A stretch of 64,000 bases of DNA from Volvariella volvacea V23. Taxonomy: Eukaryota; Basidiomycota; Agaricomycetes; Agaricales; Pluteaceae. Positions 34,721 through 46,862 of the stretch are shown here, piece after piece. Under the pieces are notes generated by a model that worked only from the letters and a program-made list of their open reading frames with translations, was not told the origin of the DNA and did no database searches. Numbering within the stretch: the stretch's first letter is position 1; the number at the start of each line of letters is the position of its first letter. The translations under genes were made by a program, and so were the position numbers. Location: contig KB722781.1 in assembly GCA_000349905.1 (NCBI GenBank), forward strand, positions 8,526 through 72,525, in the 5' to 3' direction.

Positions 34721-37700
34721 ATGAGCTACACTCCCCGAACACGGCGCAAGAAGAACCTCGGCCTCACCGCAAAGGAGTACACAAAGGTCTGTCCCCCGTC
34801 CCCCCCGACGCCCCGTCTGACCCAAGCAGGTCACCGGCACCATCGCCTCCGTCCGTCGCAGCAGGCAGACCCACTGCCCCCGACGACCACGACCCCCCCG
34901 ACTCCAGCGACGTCGACCCCCCCGTCCACCCCAGATACGACGAGCCCTCCTTCATCGCCGAGCAGTCCTTCGTCCGCGCGCCCCTCAACTCCCGCGTCCC
35001 CACCACCAATGCCGCGCTCGGCGTCGGTCTCTCCCCCTCGCCCTCGTCCTCAAAGGGCAAGGCAAAGCAGGACGTGCTCGATCGCGTCCCGCTTGAGATC
35101 CAGGAGGTGCTCGTCCTCGAGGATCTGCTCTGCGTCCTCATGGTATGCCGTCCACCCGTTCCCAATCGCTGCTCACCCTCTCTCAGGGCATCGAGGGCAC
35201 ATACTTGACATACCACCCCGACTACTCCCCAGAGGACGACGATCCTCTGCAGGGCATCAAATTCGTGTCCCATCCCTCGCTTGACTCGTCTCTCCGCGAC
35301 CTTGTCGAGCGCATCCTCCCACTGGGCACGTACTACACCGCGATCACATCCTTCATCGAGCTCCGGAGCCATCTCGACTTTGGTCTCGTCAACCATGCCC
35401 TGTGCGCTGCAATTCGCGACATGCTCAAGGTAGGTCCCTCTCCATCTTCTCCCATTCCTTCCTCATCTCTCCCAGGAATACCAAACCCTCCTTGCCCAAC
35501 TCGAACACGCGTTCAACACCTCCCCGTCCTTCTCTCTCCAAAAACTCTGGTTCTATGTCCATCCCACAGTCCACACCCTTTCGCTCATCTACCACCTCGT
35601 CATCGAAATCGGCACTGCAGACGACCCGGCATCGCTCCTCGACTCTTCTGGTTCCTCCTCTCCGTCCACCTCGGATGCAGAACAGGCTGCAAGAGACGAG
35701 GCACTCGGTCTGGGCGGAGCAAAGCTCAAGGCCGTTTTATCCGAAATCAAAGGAAACCACCGGAGATCTACCAAGAGCTTGTCTGCCGGAGAGAGCATCA
35801 TAGCCGTCAAAGGAGGTGAAGTTCTGACCATCATCTACGAAAGGATGATGCACATGAGCGGCGATGCTACTGCCAAAGCAGTATACGAGAGTCTGCTCAG
35901 AGAAGCGGGAAAGCCATACGTGAACATGCTGAAAGGATGGGTGTCGACCGGGAGGCTGGTCGATCCCTACGAAGAGCTTCTAGTCAAAGAAAGCAAGTTC
36001 ATCGACAGAGGTATATTGGAGGTGGACTACACTGATGAATACTGGGAGAGGCGATACACCGTAAGTGTTTTGTCGTTAATAAATCCCGATCGCTCATGGC
36101 CTGTAGTTGAGAGATGGATCAACTCATTCGGGCCCTTCGCAAGGTCGACATGCCGGTGTACCACTACCACGGGCAGTCAATGGTCGACTCCCTGGTGGCG
36201 CATGCATCCCTCCTCTCCTAGAACCATGGAAACACAAAATTCTGCTCGCCGGAAAGTACCTCAACGTCATCCGAGAATGTGGTATCGAGATATCCAAGAG
36301 CGACAGTCCAATCGATGTACACGAAGACCTTTCCATGGATAACGAGAGGTAAGCAAACCCTTCTTCAAACGCAGTCTAAAACTAAATTCATTCTAGATTC
36401 TACAAATTCCTCGAAGACGCCTACACCCACGCAAACCGCACCCTCCTTCAACTCCTCGTCAAAGACCAAAAACTCATCCTCCGTCTCCGCTCTCTCAAAC
36501 GCTACTTCTTCCTTTCAAACTCCTTTTTCCTCACCCACTTCCTCGACCTTGCCTCCACCGAACTGCGCAAATATGCCTCCGACGAAACCCACAGCGTCGA
36601 CGGCGCCAGCGAAAGGCAAACTAAACACTCACACCCGAGCAGCGACAAGACTTGCTCGGCAGCAAAGTTGCAGAATTTGCTAGAGCTGGTGTTGAATATG
36701 GAAGTTCATCAGGGCGAAGAAGGGATGTTTAAGGAGGATGTCAAGATTACGCTGATGCAGAGTGGTGTATACGACTTTTTGTTGAAAGTCGACAGCGTCG
36801 GCGGGATGGTAGTCAACCAGAACGAAGACGGAGGGGCCAACGGCACGGCTACCATCGAACCAGAGAAGAAGAAGGAAAAGCACAAAGAGAGCAGCAAACC
36901 TCTCTACGGTTCGTGGCCCGTCCACACACCATTTCTATCGCTCACTAGCTTTCACAGGCATCGACGTCCTCTCCCTAGACTACAGCGTCAAATTTCCCCT
37001 CTCCCTCGTAATTTCCCGCAAGACCATCCTCCAATACCAACTCCTCTTCCGCTTCCTCCTTCACCTCAAACACGTTGAACAATCCCTCTCCAACATGTGG
37101 ATCGACCAGATGACCCTCGACGTCTGGCGCAAATCCATTCCCTCTTATCCCGAATTTGAAAATTGGCGCAAACGCGTCTGCCTCTTGCGAGCGCGCATGC
37201 TAGCATTTGTCCAGCAGATATTAGGATTTGTGACGCACGAGGTGTTGGAGCCAAATTGGCGAGTATTGGAGGGCAAGCTGGAAAAGGTGAGGACGGTGGA
37301 CCAGCTGTTGAGGGATCATGTAGATTTCCTGGATACATGCCTCAAGGAGTGTATGCTGACCAGCTCAAAGCTCTTAAGAGTAAGCACCAGATAAGCATCC
37401 GCTGTCGTCTCTTCTAAGCGATCCTCTAGGCCTACTCAAGGCTCATTGTCACCTGCTCTACGTTCGCAATGTACGGTAGCGCGTTCACAAAACAAGCCAC
37501 CAAACCATTTGGCGCCACTACCGCCGGCACCATCTCAGCCAAAGACGTCAAACCAGAAGAAAGCCCAGACGACCCGGACAGCTCGGCTAAAATGGCCAGA
37601 AGATGGGAGTACCTCGGCAAGTTTGAAGCCAACTTCAATCATTGGTGCGTACCACACACACGTTTCATTATGCTGTGTTGAGACTGATGGAATTTGACCT

Positions 37701-37884
37701 TTTTTGCGGCGGCTGTTGTTGGTGTGTCGCTGTTGTCGGTAGGTTCCAAGTACACCTCGATTGCGTACAATATTACGCCTCGAGCGAGAACGTGTCGTTG
37801 TTGCCTCTGGTAGCAAGATTGAGCAGTGTTAAACCCGCCGCACACAGTGCCAGCGTCAGCGCCAGTGCCAGTACCCCACATTAG
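34721..37884 (+). CDS. SPC97: Gamma-tubulin complex component 2 (GCP2/Spc97)
   Basis: The protein is a core gamma-TuSC subunit that nucleates microtubules at the spindle pole body. The N-terminal GCP (grip1) domain is seen in QEVLVLEDLLCVLMGIEGTY, ISYHPDY-like YLTYHPDY, and GEVLTIIYERM...GDATAK. The second half has LLEPWKHKILLAGKYLNVIRECG and the grip2 block SLDYSVKFPLSLVISRKT and LLFRFLLHLKHVE. Exons from 35187 onward (35187-35429, 35476-36060, 36107-36348, 36397-36908, 36958-37379, 37430-37644, 37743-37884) join cleanly in frame. Exon 1 is 34721-34786. The join to exon 2 (ending 35142) is unresolved: the long proline/aspartate-rich frame of exon 2 does not follow in phase from the best donor (34787). 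A weak donor a few bases later, or an indel in the C-rich tract near 34890-34925, would fix it. Total length is about 900 aa, normal for GCP2. Confidence 0.93.
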
Positions 37885-38393
37885 GATTGGGCCTGATTTC
37901 TTTACCATACTTCTAGTACCATTTACTCATCGAGTAATGACGACACAGTTAGTTGTAAACACCTTGTTTGATCTCTTGTATATCAACCTTTGCTATTGGG
38001 TCAACTTGGGCCGCTTTAATGCATGATAAGCGAAGATTAGTATCAACCGAATGTGATGCTCAAATCGCAGTATGACTCACCACCAAATGATAGCGAATTC
38101 GTCGTGCGAGCGGGCACGCGCACGGTACACCGTCCTACTCCGATCCAGGGCTGTACCCACAAGTCTAGCTCTCCACGCCCAACTCAAACCAGAGTCCTTT
38201 ATCAAGTCCATTGAGCTCGGAGCCACAGACGCTCGGGAGCCAGCCTCAGTATTACATACACATCAAATTCCGGGACGGCATCCAACATAGCCTTTCAACT
38301 TGGAATCCATTCATTTCACCAACGTATACCACCGAATTTCGCGTCACCCCTCCCGCATCCCTCCACTGCACCTCGATCGCATAGCGCGCTGCA
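37885..38393. other. Intergenic, no gene seen
   Basis: These 509 bp lie between the GCP2 stop and the CUE1-like start. Promoter and UTR DNA is likely. No distinctive element is recognised. Confidence 0.45.
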
Positions 38394-40314
38394 ATGAGCG
38401 AAGTCGTCAACGTCTTTGTCGCATTTGCGGTGATAGTCTTTCTATTCCGCTGGGTTACCTCGGGTATGCTGCTAGTGCTCTTCCACTCATGCTTCCGCTC
38501 TACTTGGGCCAAATTGCGTCTATGCACCTATCATTTCTGTGTTATGACCGCTTTGTATGCTGACGCTCTCGTTCTATTGTTTTATATCCACACCTGTCTT
38601 TTTCTGGAACGCCGAACCCCCCCACACTACACTGCCTGCTGGACGTTACGACGTACACTGACACTGGCACGACTGCTACCCTGCACTACACCCTGGCTCT
38701 CGCTCTATTCACAACGATCACTTGGGTTCCATCGTCATGCATGTTTTCCGATACGATGCTTATGTTTACTCTGGTACAACTATGCTTCGTGTCACTCTTG
38801 GAATCTACCCCGGACACATGAAATGTTAATGACCGTCGATGCATGCGACATGGATACCGCGCATTGGATGTACACACACGCACGCATGCAGGGAGTGAGC
38901 CCACTGAGCGAGATAGACAGGCAGAAGCATTAGGATTCAGACCGCGGAATGTCACTCAAGAAATGGTGCGTTATCCTCCCCCTTGCTCTTCTTTTCTCCT
39001 TCATTTTACGCAACGGTGCCCGTTGTCGTCGCATGGTTGAGGGACCGTCAGACCAGAAAATGTTCCACACCAATATGATCTGACGACCTGAATGGATGAA
39101 ATCCCTGTCACTCCCAGCCATAACTGCCGTCCTTTCTTTCCTTTTGCTTTCATACCAGACACAATGCTCGTGCTAATGATGCTTTCAATAGATCGACACC
39201 GTGCACAGCATGTTTCCGGACGTTCCAACGTATGTAATGTCGTACTCATTTTTCGACCCTGCGACTCACCACTACCCCTCTCCATAATTTCACTCGCTGA
39301 AAAATCCTTTCATTCTTACCTTTGTGAAACTTGTTCTCAAAAATCTGATTGGTTTCCTGCACACAATTGTCAACGATCAAACGCCACGCAATCATTGTCC
39401 GCGTCTCTCCACGCGATTCCACTCCGTCTTTTCACTTGTCTACGCTGCGGTAATTCTTCAACAATGCACAGGGATAATATCCGCTATGATCTCCTACGTA
39501 CGGGTAGTGTGCAACAAACGACCGAGAAAATTTTGTCTCGTGGTTTCCTCGAAGCTGTATGTGGCCCCCTTCCCTGTCTTCGTAACTGAATTCCTAACAA
39601 AGACACGTATTGTTCATTTCAAATCCATTAACAATCTCCCCGAATATCAATGACCTTGCATCCACCCCAATGCCCGTCTCACCCGGCACACGCACAACAC
39701 GGCGAATGCGAACCACAAACACGGTGTGACATTCCAACATTAACCCAACACTCTGGACACGTAACCAACCGCCATGCACGTACCTACACACCAAAAAAAT
39801 GCTCACGCATTATGCTTTACGTTACATTATGCCATAACCCTATTCAACTTCCCCTCCAAAATAGCCTCCAGCAGCATACTACACCCTCTACCCACGAGAA
39901 GGCTCAGGACCCAACAACCGTACAACCATTGCCGGATCTGCGAATAGCCAACAACGTGCTGGTGGCCAATCAAACGGCAGCGCCGCAGCAACAGCGGGGT
40001 CATCAAAACCAAAAGATACGTTAATCACACGATTCGGGTTACAAGACCGCATCGCCTCCACCCCCGCCGCCACCGCATCCGCAGTTGACTTGGGTAACAT
40101 CAACACACCGGAAGAAATCGGCGGGAAGGCCGTTTGGGAGGTTAGCGCTGAGAAGAGGGAGGCGAGTTTGAGAGAGAGAAAGGCTAAAATGATTTTGGCC
40201 GCCAGACAGTGAGTGTAACAAACCACTTTGAGTTATTGAACACTCTTAATGAACATACCTTCCTGTAGGAGAATGTTGGCTCAGGAACAACACAAACAGG
40301 CACCGCCATCTTGA
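38394..40314 (+). CDS. CUE1: Cue1-like ER membrane protein with CUE domain and Ubc7-binding region
   Basis: Cue1 anchors and activates the ubiquitin-conjugating enzyme Ubc7 in ER-associated degradation. Six exons (38394-38463, 38934-38965, 39192-39229, 39472-39556, 39865-40208, 40269-40314) sum to 615 nt, 204 aa, close to yeast Cue1 (203 aa). Residues 3-22 are one membrane helix (VVNVFVAFAVIVFLFRWV). A linker GFRPRNVTQEM leads into the CUE domain, with the MFP motif in VHSMFPDVPT and the di-leucine in IRYDLLRTGSVQQTTEKIL. A Gln/Ser/Ala-rich linker follows. The C-terminal helix (WEVSAEKREASLRERKAKMI, then LAARQRMLAQ) resembles the U7BR region that grips Ubc7. Four of five introns are 226-470 nt, far longer than elsewhere in this window. 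All exon joins keep frame, so I trust the model. Confidence 0.88.
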
Positions 40315-41504
40315 GTGAATATAATCAAAGCAAAGTCATCAATCTGTTCGGGTCTCATCGGTATCGCTTGGTTTTCTTCACCTTGTCTATGGGCAGCCGG
40401 ACAAAGAAACGGGACGCGCTCATCAATCACTTTGTTAATTTTGCTCTTTCTGTGCCATACATACATACCGTAACGACTCAACGCTGTGTCATTTTTATCC
40501 TTGGGCACCCTTTACATTTATTCCTGGTACTTACTTCCGTCGTAGAGTAATCGCTTTGTCTATCTCGGTTTCTTAATTGCTCTTTCTTAACAATGTCAAT
40601 ATGCGTCAACGCCCCACTCTGTCTACGGCCTCATTCTCTGAAGCTAATAGTAATCCAAATAGGTGGCATTGAGGTATATTGATCAGACTGATATAAATGA
40701 GTGTACGTACAGTGATGCGTGTCTGAATCGCTGGGGAGAGGGTTATACATGTAATGGGACACAGGAAAACGCATCGCCAGTATGCTTTGTATGTACACAT
40801 TCTTCTTTTTGTATTCAATAATAAAAGGTTGGGGTATTATATCCTATCGACGTCTAACCACAGATGTTTTCGTGGGATACATACAAAGAAAAAGGGCAAA
40901 ATTATGAAAAAGAGAAATAGTGTCAGGTAGGTGATATCGAGGAAATTTAATAACCAGTAATTAGCACCGGTCGTATAAAAGTAAAAGGTATAGAACGTAT
41001 ACTTAGTGGGAAGTTCGATGGGAAGTTTGACGTGATAGATGGTAGTGATTTCACTTGATTGGAATGGGAAAGTGTTCGACATAAGTAACCTGGGTCCACG
41101 ACCAGTGCCAGGGAGGGTCCGCCAATGAGAGACGTACGCCTATGCGTAAGTATGCTTATGTATCGTAACTATAATATGCGTGCATGTATGCAGGAATATG
41201 TGTATAGGGGCGGGAGAGGAAAGGGAGGTATACAAGCGGAGACTGATGCGACGGACAGAATGATGACAAACGCGCAAAGTCGTGAATAATCGTCTGCAGA
41301 ATCTGAGAACGAGAACGAATATCCCTGCAAAACCAGTATGCAAGAAGGCGTTAAAAAATAAGCAAAACCAAGACCAGGGCTAATATGAAAAGTACAGGAA
41401 ACTTTTGGTGAGGATAATACAAAGTGTGGAGATTGAAAAGGGACAGAACGAGAAACGTGGTAGGTATCGACGGGACCGGGACTATGAGACGAACCGTAAG
41501 CAAT
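40315..41504. other. Intergenic, 1.2 kb, no gene seen
   Basis: The stretch lies between two converging genes. It contains AT-rich parts (about 40800-41080) with pyrimidine-rich tracts, but no frame with family similarity. Confidence 0.45.
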
Positions 41505-44388
41505 CTAATTTGACATAGGCGGTTGGGTGTGAGTGATTTGAGCGTCTGGGGCAGTCTTCTCAAAGACAGTGTCATTTGCGTCATTAGAAGATGGGGGCGT
41601 GTGAAGGGCATCAGAGTCCTGCAATGTCTTATCCAATACCATGTCGTCACGAGAATCGCAATCTGTCTTGTCGGAACCGCTCCAGTCCCATCTTGATCCT
41701 TCCGATGTTGCAGCAGGAGGGGTTGAAGTCCCTTCTACTATCGTCGCTGCCTGCATCGTAGCCGCAACTGAAGCAGCCAATTCGGCGATCGCGGTCTCCC
41801 TTTCCTTGTCTTCCTTGGTCTGGTGATGGTATCTCTGAGTAGAGTGTACATTTCCCAGGTCCGATAACGAAGGGAATATGAATTCCGGCTGAATCGCTCC
41901 CGAGCTTATTGGTGGTGTACTAGCCTTCGGTGGCACGCCTTCTACCATACAATCGTCCTTTTCTTTGACTCCGGATTTCTTTTTCACAGACCCAACCATT
42001 ATACTCTCAGGGCGCTTAAGAATCGCATCCGCAAGTATCTCGCTGAACTCGGATTCCTCTTCAAGGTCTTCGTCGTGAACATCCGCAGCTGGAGCGTCCG
42101 CAGTAGCACCGTCGTGATGGACAACCCAGCCATCGTTACTCTCTTCCCAGATACCCAGGTGTTTGTTATTGAAACCGTTTGTCTTCTTGCCTCTCAACTT
42201 TCTCCTTCCACGATCTAGCATCATTGACAACCGGGGACTAGAAGGACCAGCCAAATCCGGTGATAGCGATCCAACCGATGAGCCGGCCACGGACCCTGGT
42301 CTACTGTTCCCGGGAGCATGAATATGATAATTCATACTGAGGCCCATCGGATAAAACATTGAATAGAAGTTTGCGGAAGGGTTGTGTGGGGGATACCCAA
42401 AATATGGGGACGGTGGGACAGAGGAAGATGTGGGGTGTGCCAATCCTGGTAGTGCGACTGGAGATGCGAGACCGACAGGGGAAAGTATAACACTAGGTGA
42501 CAATGATTGTGGAGGGGAATGAAGGGCTAGATGGGAAGGCATTGGCGAGTGGGGTATTGATGATGATGAACTGCCATTTTGTTGTGTTGATGCACTAGAA
42601 CTGGTACTATTTTCGCCATTGCTGTTCCCGTTCGCGAAGGGAGACGTCGAACTCTGTGGTGGTAAGCTAGAATACAGTCCCACGTAAGTTTGAAGCTGAA
42701 GCGTTGTCTGCTGTAACTGGGTTTGTAGCTACAAAGATAGTGGTGGTCAATGAGATGCTTACCATTTAGAAGGAGAGGCTTACCTCGGTTTCCCGACGCC
42801 TGGACGACATACATTCCCAGCGAATCATTTCAAGCTCTTTCCCAAGACGCTCAATTTCCGATTTCAGCTTCTCTTCTCTTAGCCGAGCTGCTTCTAACGC
42901 ACCACGCAATGATGCAATTTGTGTTTGCGCAGATAAAGGAAGGGACGGGGTATTGGTTCCTGAGGATGGCGTAGGCGTCCTGCGAGGGATATGTCGCGAA
43001 GAGGGAGAACAGCACGTTCCGTTATTTCCATTTATCGTAGAATTCATACTATTTCCGGCACTGCCAGGACCTGATGACAACGATCCGTTAATTGATGTTG
43101 AGGAAGGTCCATTAAGGGTTGGAAATGTGATTAGGGGTGGGTCACTATCCATTGAACTTGACGGAAGTAAGGTGGAAGAAGAGGATGAATCTGGGTTAGG
43201 GAACGGATAGGGTGGCGATGAACCTGATACTAAAGGCATCATAGAAACGGGAGAGTGAAGAGGTAGGGGAGATAAACCTCCTCGAGGTTGCGAATGGAAA
43301 CGAGGAGGCTTACGGTACGCGATTTCTGGGGCGGGGAGCTGTGCTTCTTCCCAATCCCAGGGCGTTGGGTGTTTCATGTGATAGTTGTGAGACGCGTTGG
43401 CAGTACTTGGGCCGATGTGGGACGTAGAATAAATCGTATGCGACTCTGAGACCTGCATATGAGTCGGTGTAGAAGGGATGTTGTCGGGAAGGGATAAACT
43501 TGGGGAAGTACTCGGTGTTATAGCAGGTTCTGAAGTAGATTCAGAAGCAGAGGATGAAGTTGAAGTAGTACTGCCATGAGAGCTGGTGGATAGTACGGAA
43601 ATCGTTGAACTCTCTAGATCCTGTGCGTGAGATGAAACGTCGTTTTCCCGCGGATCCGTAGACGTTGCTGCAGCCCGAGCATCCTGCGTGAAGGAGCCAC
43701 CTGTTGAGGGCTCCACATTCTCAGGGTTTGACACAGGGGGCGGTGACGCTTTCGGAGTGGAAGATTCGGTCGTTGCTTCTGTGTCATTCGTTGTGAATCC
43801 TTGGGAAGAGCTAATGGTAGCAGCAGGACATGTCGAGGACGGTCCTCGTCTGGAGCCGGACATTGATGATAAAAAAGGAGGCGGAGAGGTACTGGGCAGT
43901 TGTGTCTCGTCAGGTACCCGCCCCGGCGTGCTTGGCTGAGAGCCTTCCCCCTCTGCGGACGGTATAGCCTTTCCCATAGCCTTGAGCTTTTTCCCAGCTT
44001 TCAGCAACTCCTTCGCCGGATCCTTCCCTCTCCTCCTCCTCTCCTTTGGCCGCTGGTTTTTCACGTCTTTGACTTCATTGTCATTGTTGTTGTGGCCAGT
44101 AGGGGTGGCGATCCGCATGTGCGTACCGCTTGGGCTTGATTTACCTGACATAAGGGAGACGCCTTGACCGTCCTGAGAATCTGATTTCATAAAAGACTTG
44201 CAATCAGGCTCTAAACCGTTTCCATCCGCACTACGTCGAAGCGCAAGTAGGTGTCTTGGAAATGGCGCGCCAGAGCGCCAGAGAAAAGCAGAACCAGCAA
44301 AAACGAGGGTTACTATTGTAGTAGCAAATAAAATACGGGGATCGCTGCCGTACGCAGCGTGCGAGGTATCGGGGTCGCCGTCGGCCAT
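41505..44388 (-). CDS. Uncharacterised Ser/Pro-rich protein with one membrane helix and coiled coil
   Basis: Two exons (44388-42784 and 42728-41505) join in frame to 2829 nt, 942 aa. I do not recognise the family. Residues about 19-37 (ILFATTIVTLVFAGSAFLW) form a single hydrophobic helix, with no cleavable signal. A basic cluster follows (RPKERRRRGKDPAKELLKAG). A long, low-complexity stretch rich in Ser, Thr and Pro then extends to about residue 470. Residues about 495-555 form a predicted coiled coil (LRGALEAARLREEKLKSEIE and onward, LQTQLQQTTLQLQ) that spans the intron. The C-terminal 380 residues are again Ser/Pro/Gly-rich with acidic patches (EDLEEESEFSEILADAILKR). The layout suggests a membrane-attached scaffold, perhaps at the ER or nuclear envelope, but that is a guess. 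The length of the open frames makes it a real gene. Confidence 0.72.
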
Positions 44389-46862
44389 GGTGAGGAGAAA
44401 GAGAGCAGGAAATTGCGAGGCTTGATGGTGGTTTTGGAAGTTGGAGCCAATTACCTTGTTTCATTTCAAACTCCGACATCCCAAAATAGATAAAGTATTA
44501 CCGACCCCCGCAGGTGCTGACTAAGCCAGTAAGGCACAAAATGACCGAGAAGCACACCGCCAGCCACACAAAAACGCCAGGGCAACGAGCAGATTGAGCG
44601 CATTCTACTCCCCTCCTTTTTCTTCTACACGCTCGCAATGCATGGTGCTCCTCCAAGTGTCACAGATGTCGCATCGTTTTTGCGTGGCTTCTCGCCATTC
44701 CCCCGGTAAATCCGAAACAGTTCCCTCCCTAGTCTGCTGACCTGCATCGCACTTACATCCTCTTTACATACCCGTGTGATTTATCAACTTTCCTTTTTAT
44801 TTTTCTCCGTTTGCAATATCAAGCTAAAACTCTGAATGCATACCCCAATGAGGCAGTACCTGATGGGTCCACCCCAGCGCTCATGACCAGGTCAGCAGTG
44901 CACTCTGTGGCCCTTAGATAATTCAGTAAGTTCCATGCCTGCAAGCAGCCTCGCCCCTTTTCCGTGCATAGCGCCGCAGGTGGCTCATCAAGGATGCTGT
45001 TTATTACGGCATTCCTGACCATGCTGCATAAATCTTCACCTGCAAGACACAGTACCATACAATTAATTTGCAGTATCTCTAGTCTGCCTGCCCTTGTCCG
45101 ACAGATTTAGCATTTGCTCGTCTCAAAAGTCGGGCTCACATCTCAACTTGGCAGGGTTGGCACCCAACACCCGAGCTAACTCAATCTAATCTCTAAGCGC
45201 CATTAGGATTGCTGATCAACGTACCCAATGCCAAGTCTGTGTGGGTGATGCCCTAGATCTCAAGCCCGGACCCTATACTATAGCAGGCTCGACATCCATT
45301 CAGGGAGGCGCCTATACTCAAGTAGGCGCCCCCAGACTGTAAGTAGCAAATTATTGCGGGCCTCATAATGGTAGATCGAACAGCTGAGATGCATGCTAGT
45401 TACTGGGCAGGTATCTTGAACAGTTGTAACAATTAGATGATGAGTTCGTCCTTCTTTCGCTGACGTTGTGAAATTGGGCTCCTCTTTGTATCAATAACTT
45501 GCTCTTTCAAGATGCTCTCCAAGCTTGTCATCTCCGCCGCTGCCACCACAGCCGTCTTCGCTGTCTCAACCCCTGTCCCGACTGATGGCCATGCAGCCAA
45601 TCGTGATACTGGGTCCATCGTCTGCTGCAACGACGTTTGAGACTGCTCCTCTGCTGGAATGACTAGCCTTTTCCAACCTCTCAATGCGCATACGGAACAG
45701 GTTACAGATCGGGTTGGCTTGCAATGCAGCCCTCTTAGCGTAGTTTGCATAGGATCTGGCGCCCAGTGGTAGGTTTGTTGCTTCGTTGTTTGTTCTCTTC
45801 AGTACTAAGTTAAGCGTTGAACAGTTCTCTGACAGCTCCGCTAAACCCTTCCGCACCAATAATAACTCCAGTAAGCCTAAATGCTATTCAGATACTATTG
45901 GCACTGCTGACTGGTCATAGATGGTCTATGGTTGCTCCGCCATTATCTCCACCAAAATTTCCGTCACTGGTCGGAACGAAATTTGCAGAGTGGCTCAAGT
46001 GCACTCGCATATCTTTATCTCTATTTAACGCCCTTCACACCACCGTTGCAACCTCACCTTGTTACCCTTGGCATAATTACAGTGACAATTCGCATTGGCC
46101 TAAAACTTTCTTATCCGCGCCACCTCTGTGAACGTGCGTGGTCGTGATTAATCCGGTGAATTTGTGGGTCCGCCCAGGAAAATCTTTGCAACTGGAACTA
46201 CGTCATTTGGACTGCTCATGCTCAATTGTCAAGCTCTCACCGGTTGATTTGGCAAAACCACCTTCTTTGATCCGTGACACGACCTTGGCTCAAATGTCGC
46301 CAATCGCATTCGCAATCACACCGCGCTAACTTCTGAGCTTCTACTCGTGGTTTCGGTTGTTCTGCAATTTTTCGAACCCAATATGAGCTCTGACCAGTGA
46401 TGTCAGGGCCTCTATTAAGTCGCCTTATTGCCGTATGGGTGACAGATGCTATAGATTACAAGCGGTCTAGGATTGTTAGGAGTATTCTGGGCGTCAATAT
46501 GGACGCACGGATGACCTGTGGTGTCGCCGATAATATACCTACTTTACGTTTCGTCGGACTGACGTCGGCATGCTTTATTGGTAGTTTATGAATCGGGGTG
46601 GGGATCCAATTGACGAGTACAACCCGAGTGACGAGTGAGCTAATTTCCAGCTATAGATTCTCTTTCCCTTCGTATGCTCAGTGCGCTATTTTTCATAGTT
46701 TTTGGTCTATAAAATGACGGACGCTGCGGCGCTCAACAGATGCCGTACGACCACGTGGCTGCGATTGCGGCTGTGTGGCTTGCTGCACCTGCGCGGTTGA
46801 GCCCTCCACCTTTATTCCCATCTGACAGCTTTGGACCCTATCCTACGCACTTTCTAAACTTG
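44389..46862. other. Gene-poor stretch of about 2.5 kb
   Basis: This is upstream DNA of the Ser-rich gene and of the SNARE gene. Two minus-strand frames (45433-45750 and 45566-45859, different phases, overlapping) contain helix-like sequence such as NLFRMRIERLEKASHS and EMTSLESILKEQVIDT. They may be a frameshifted gene fragment, but I cannot name it. An 8-bp perfect hairpin lies at 45307-45330. A TATAAAA box at 46708-46714 probably serves the SNARE gene. Confidence 0.4.
46708..46714 (+). promoter_or_regulatory. TATA box upstream of the SNARE gene
   Basis: TATAAAA stands alone in this upstream region. Transcription would be expected to start about 30 bp downstream, at or after the ATG at 46740. 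This argues that translation starts at the later in-frame ATG (46863). Confidence 0.5.

Noticed and set aside
34764..35396. Minus-strand frame of 210 codons
   Set aside because: Antisense shadow of the GC-rich GCP2 exons 1-3. No start context, no motifs.
39888..40226. Minus-strand frame of 112 codons
   Set aside because: It is the antisense of the CUE1-like C-terminal exon, which has clear domain evidence on the + strand.
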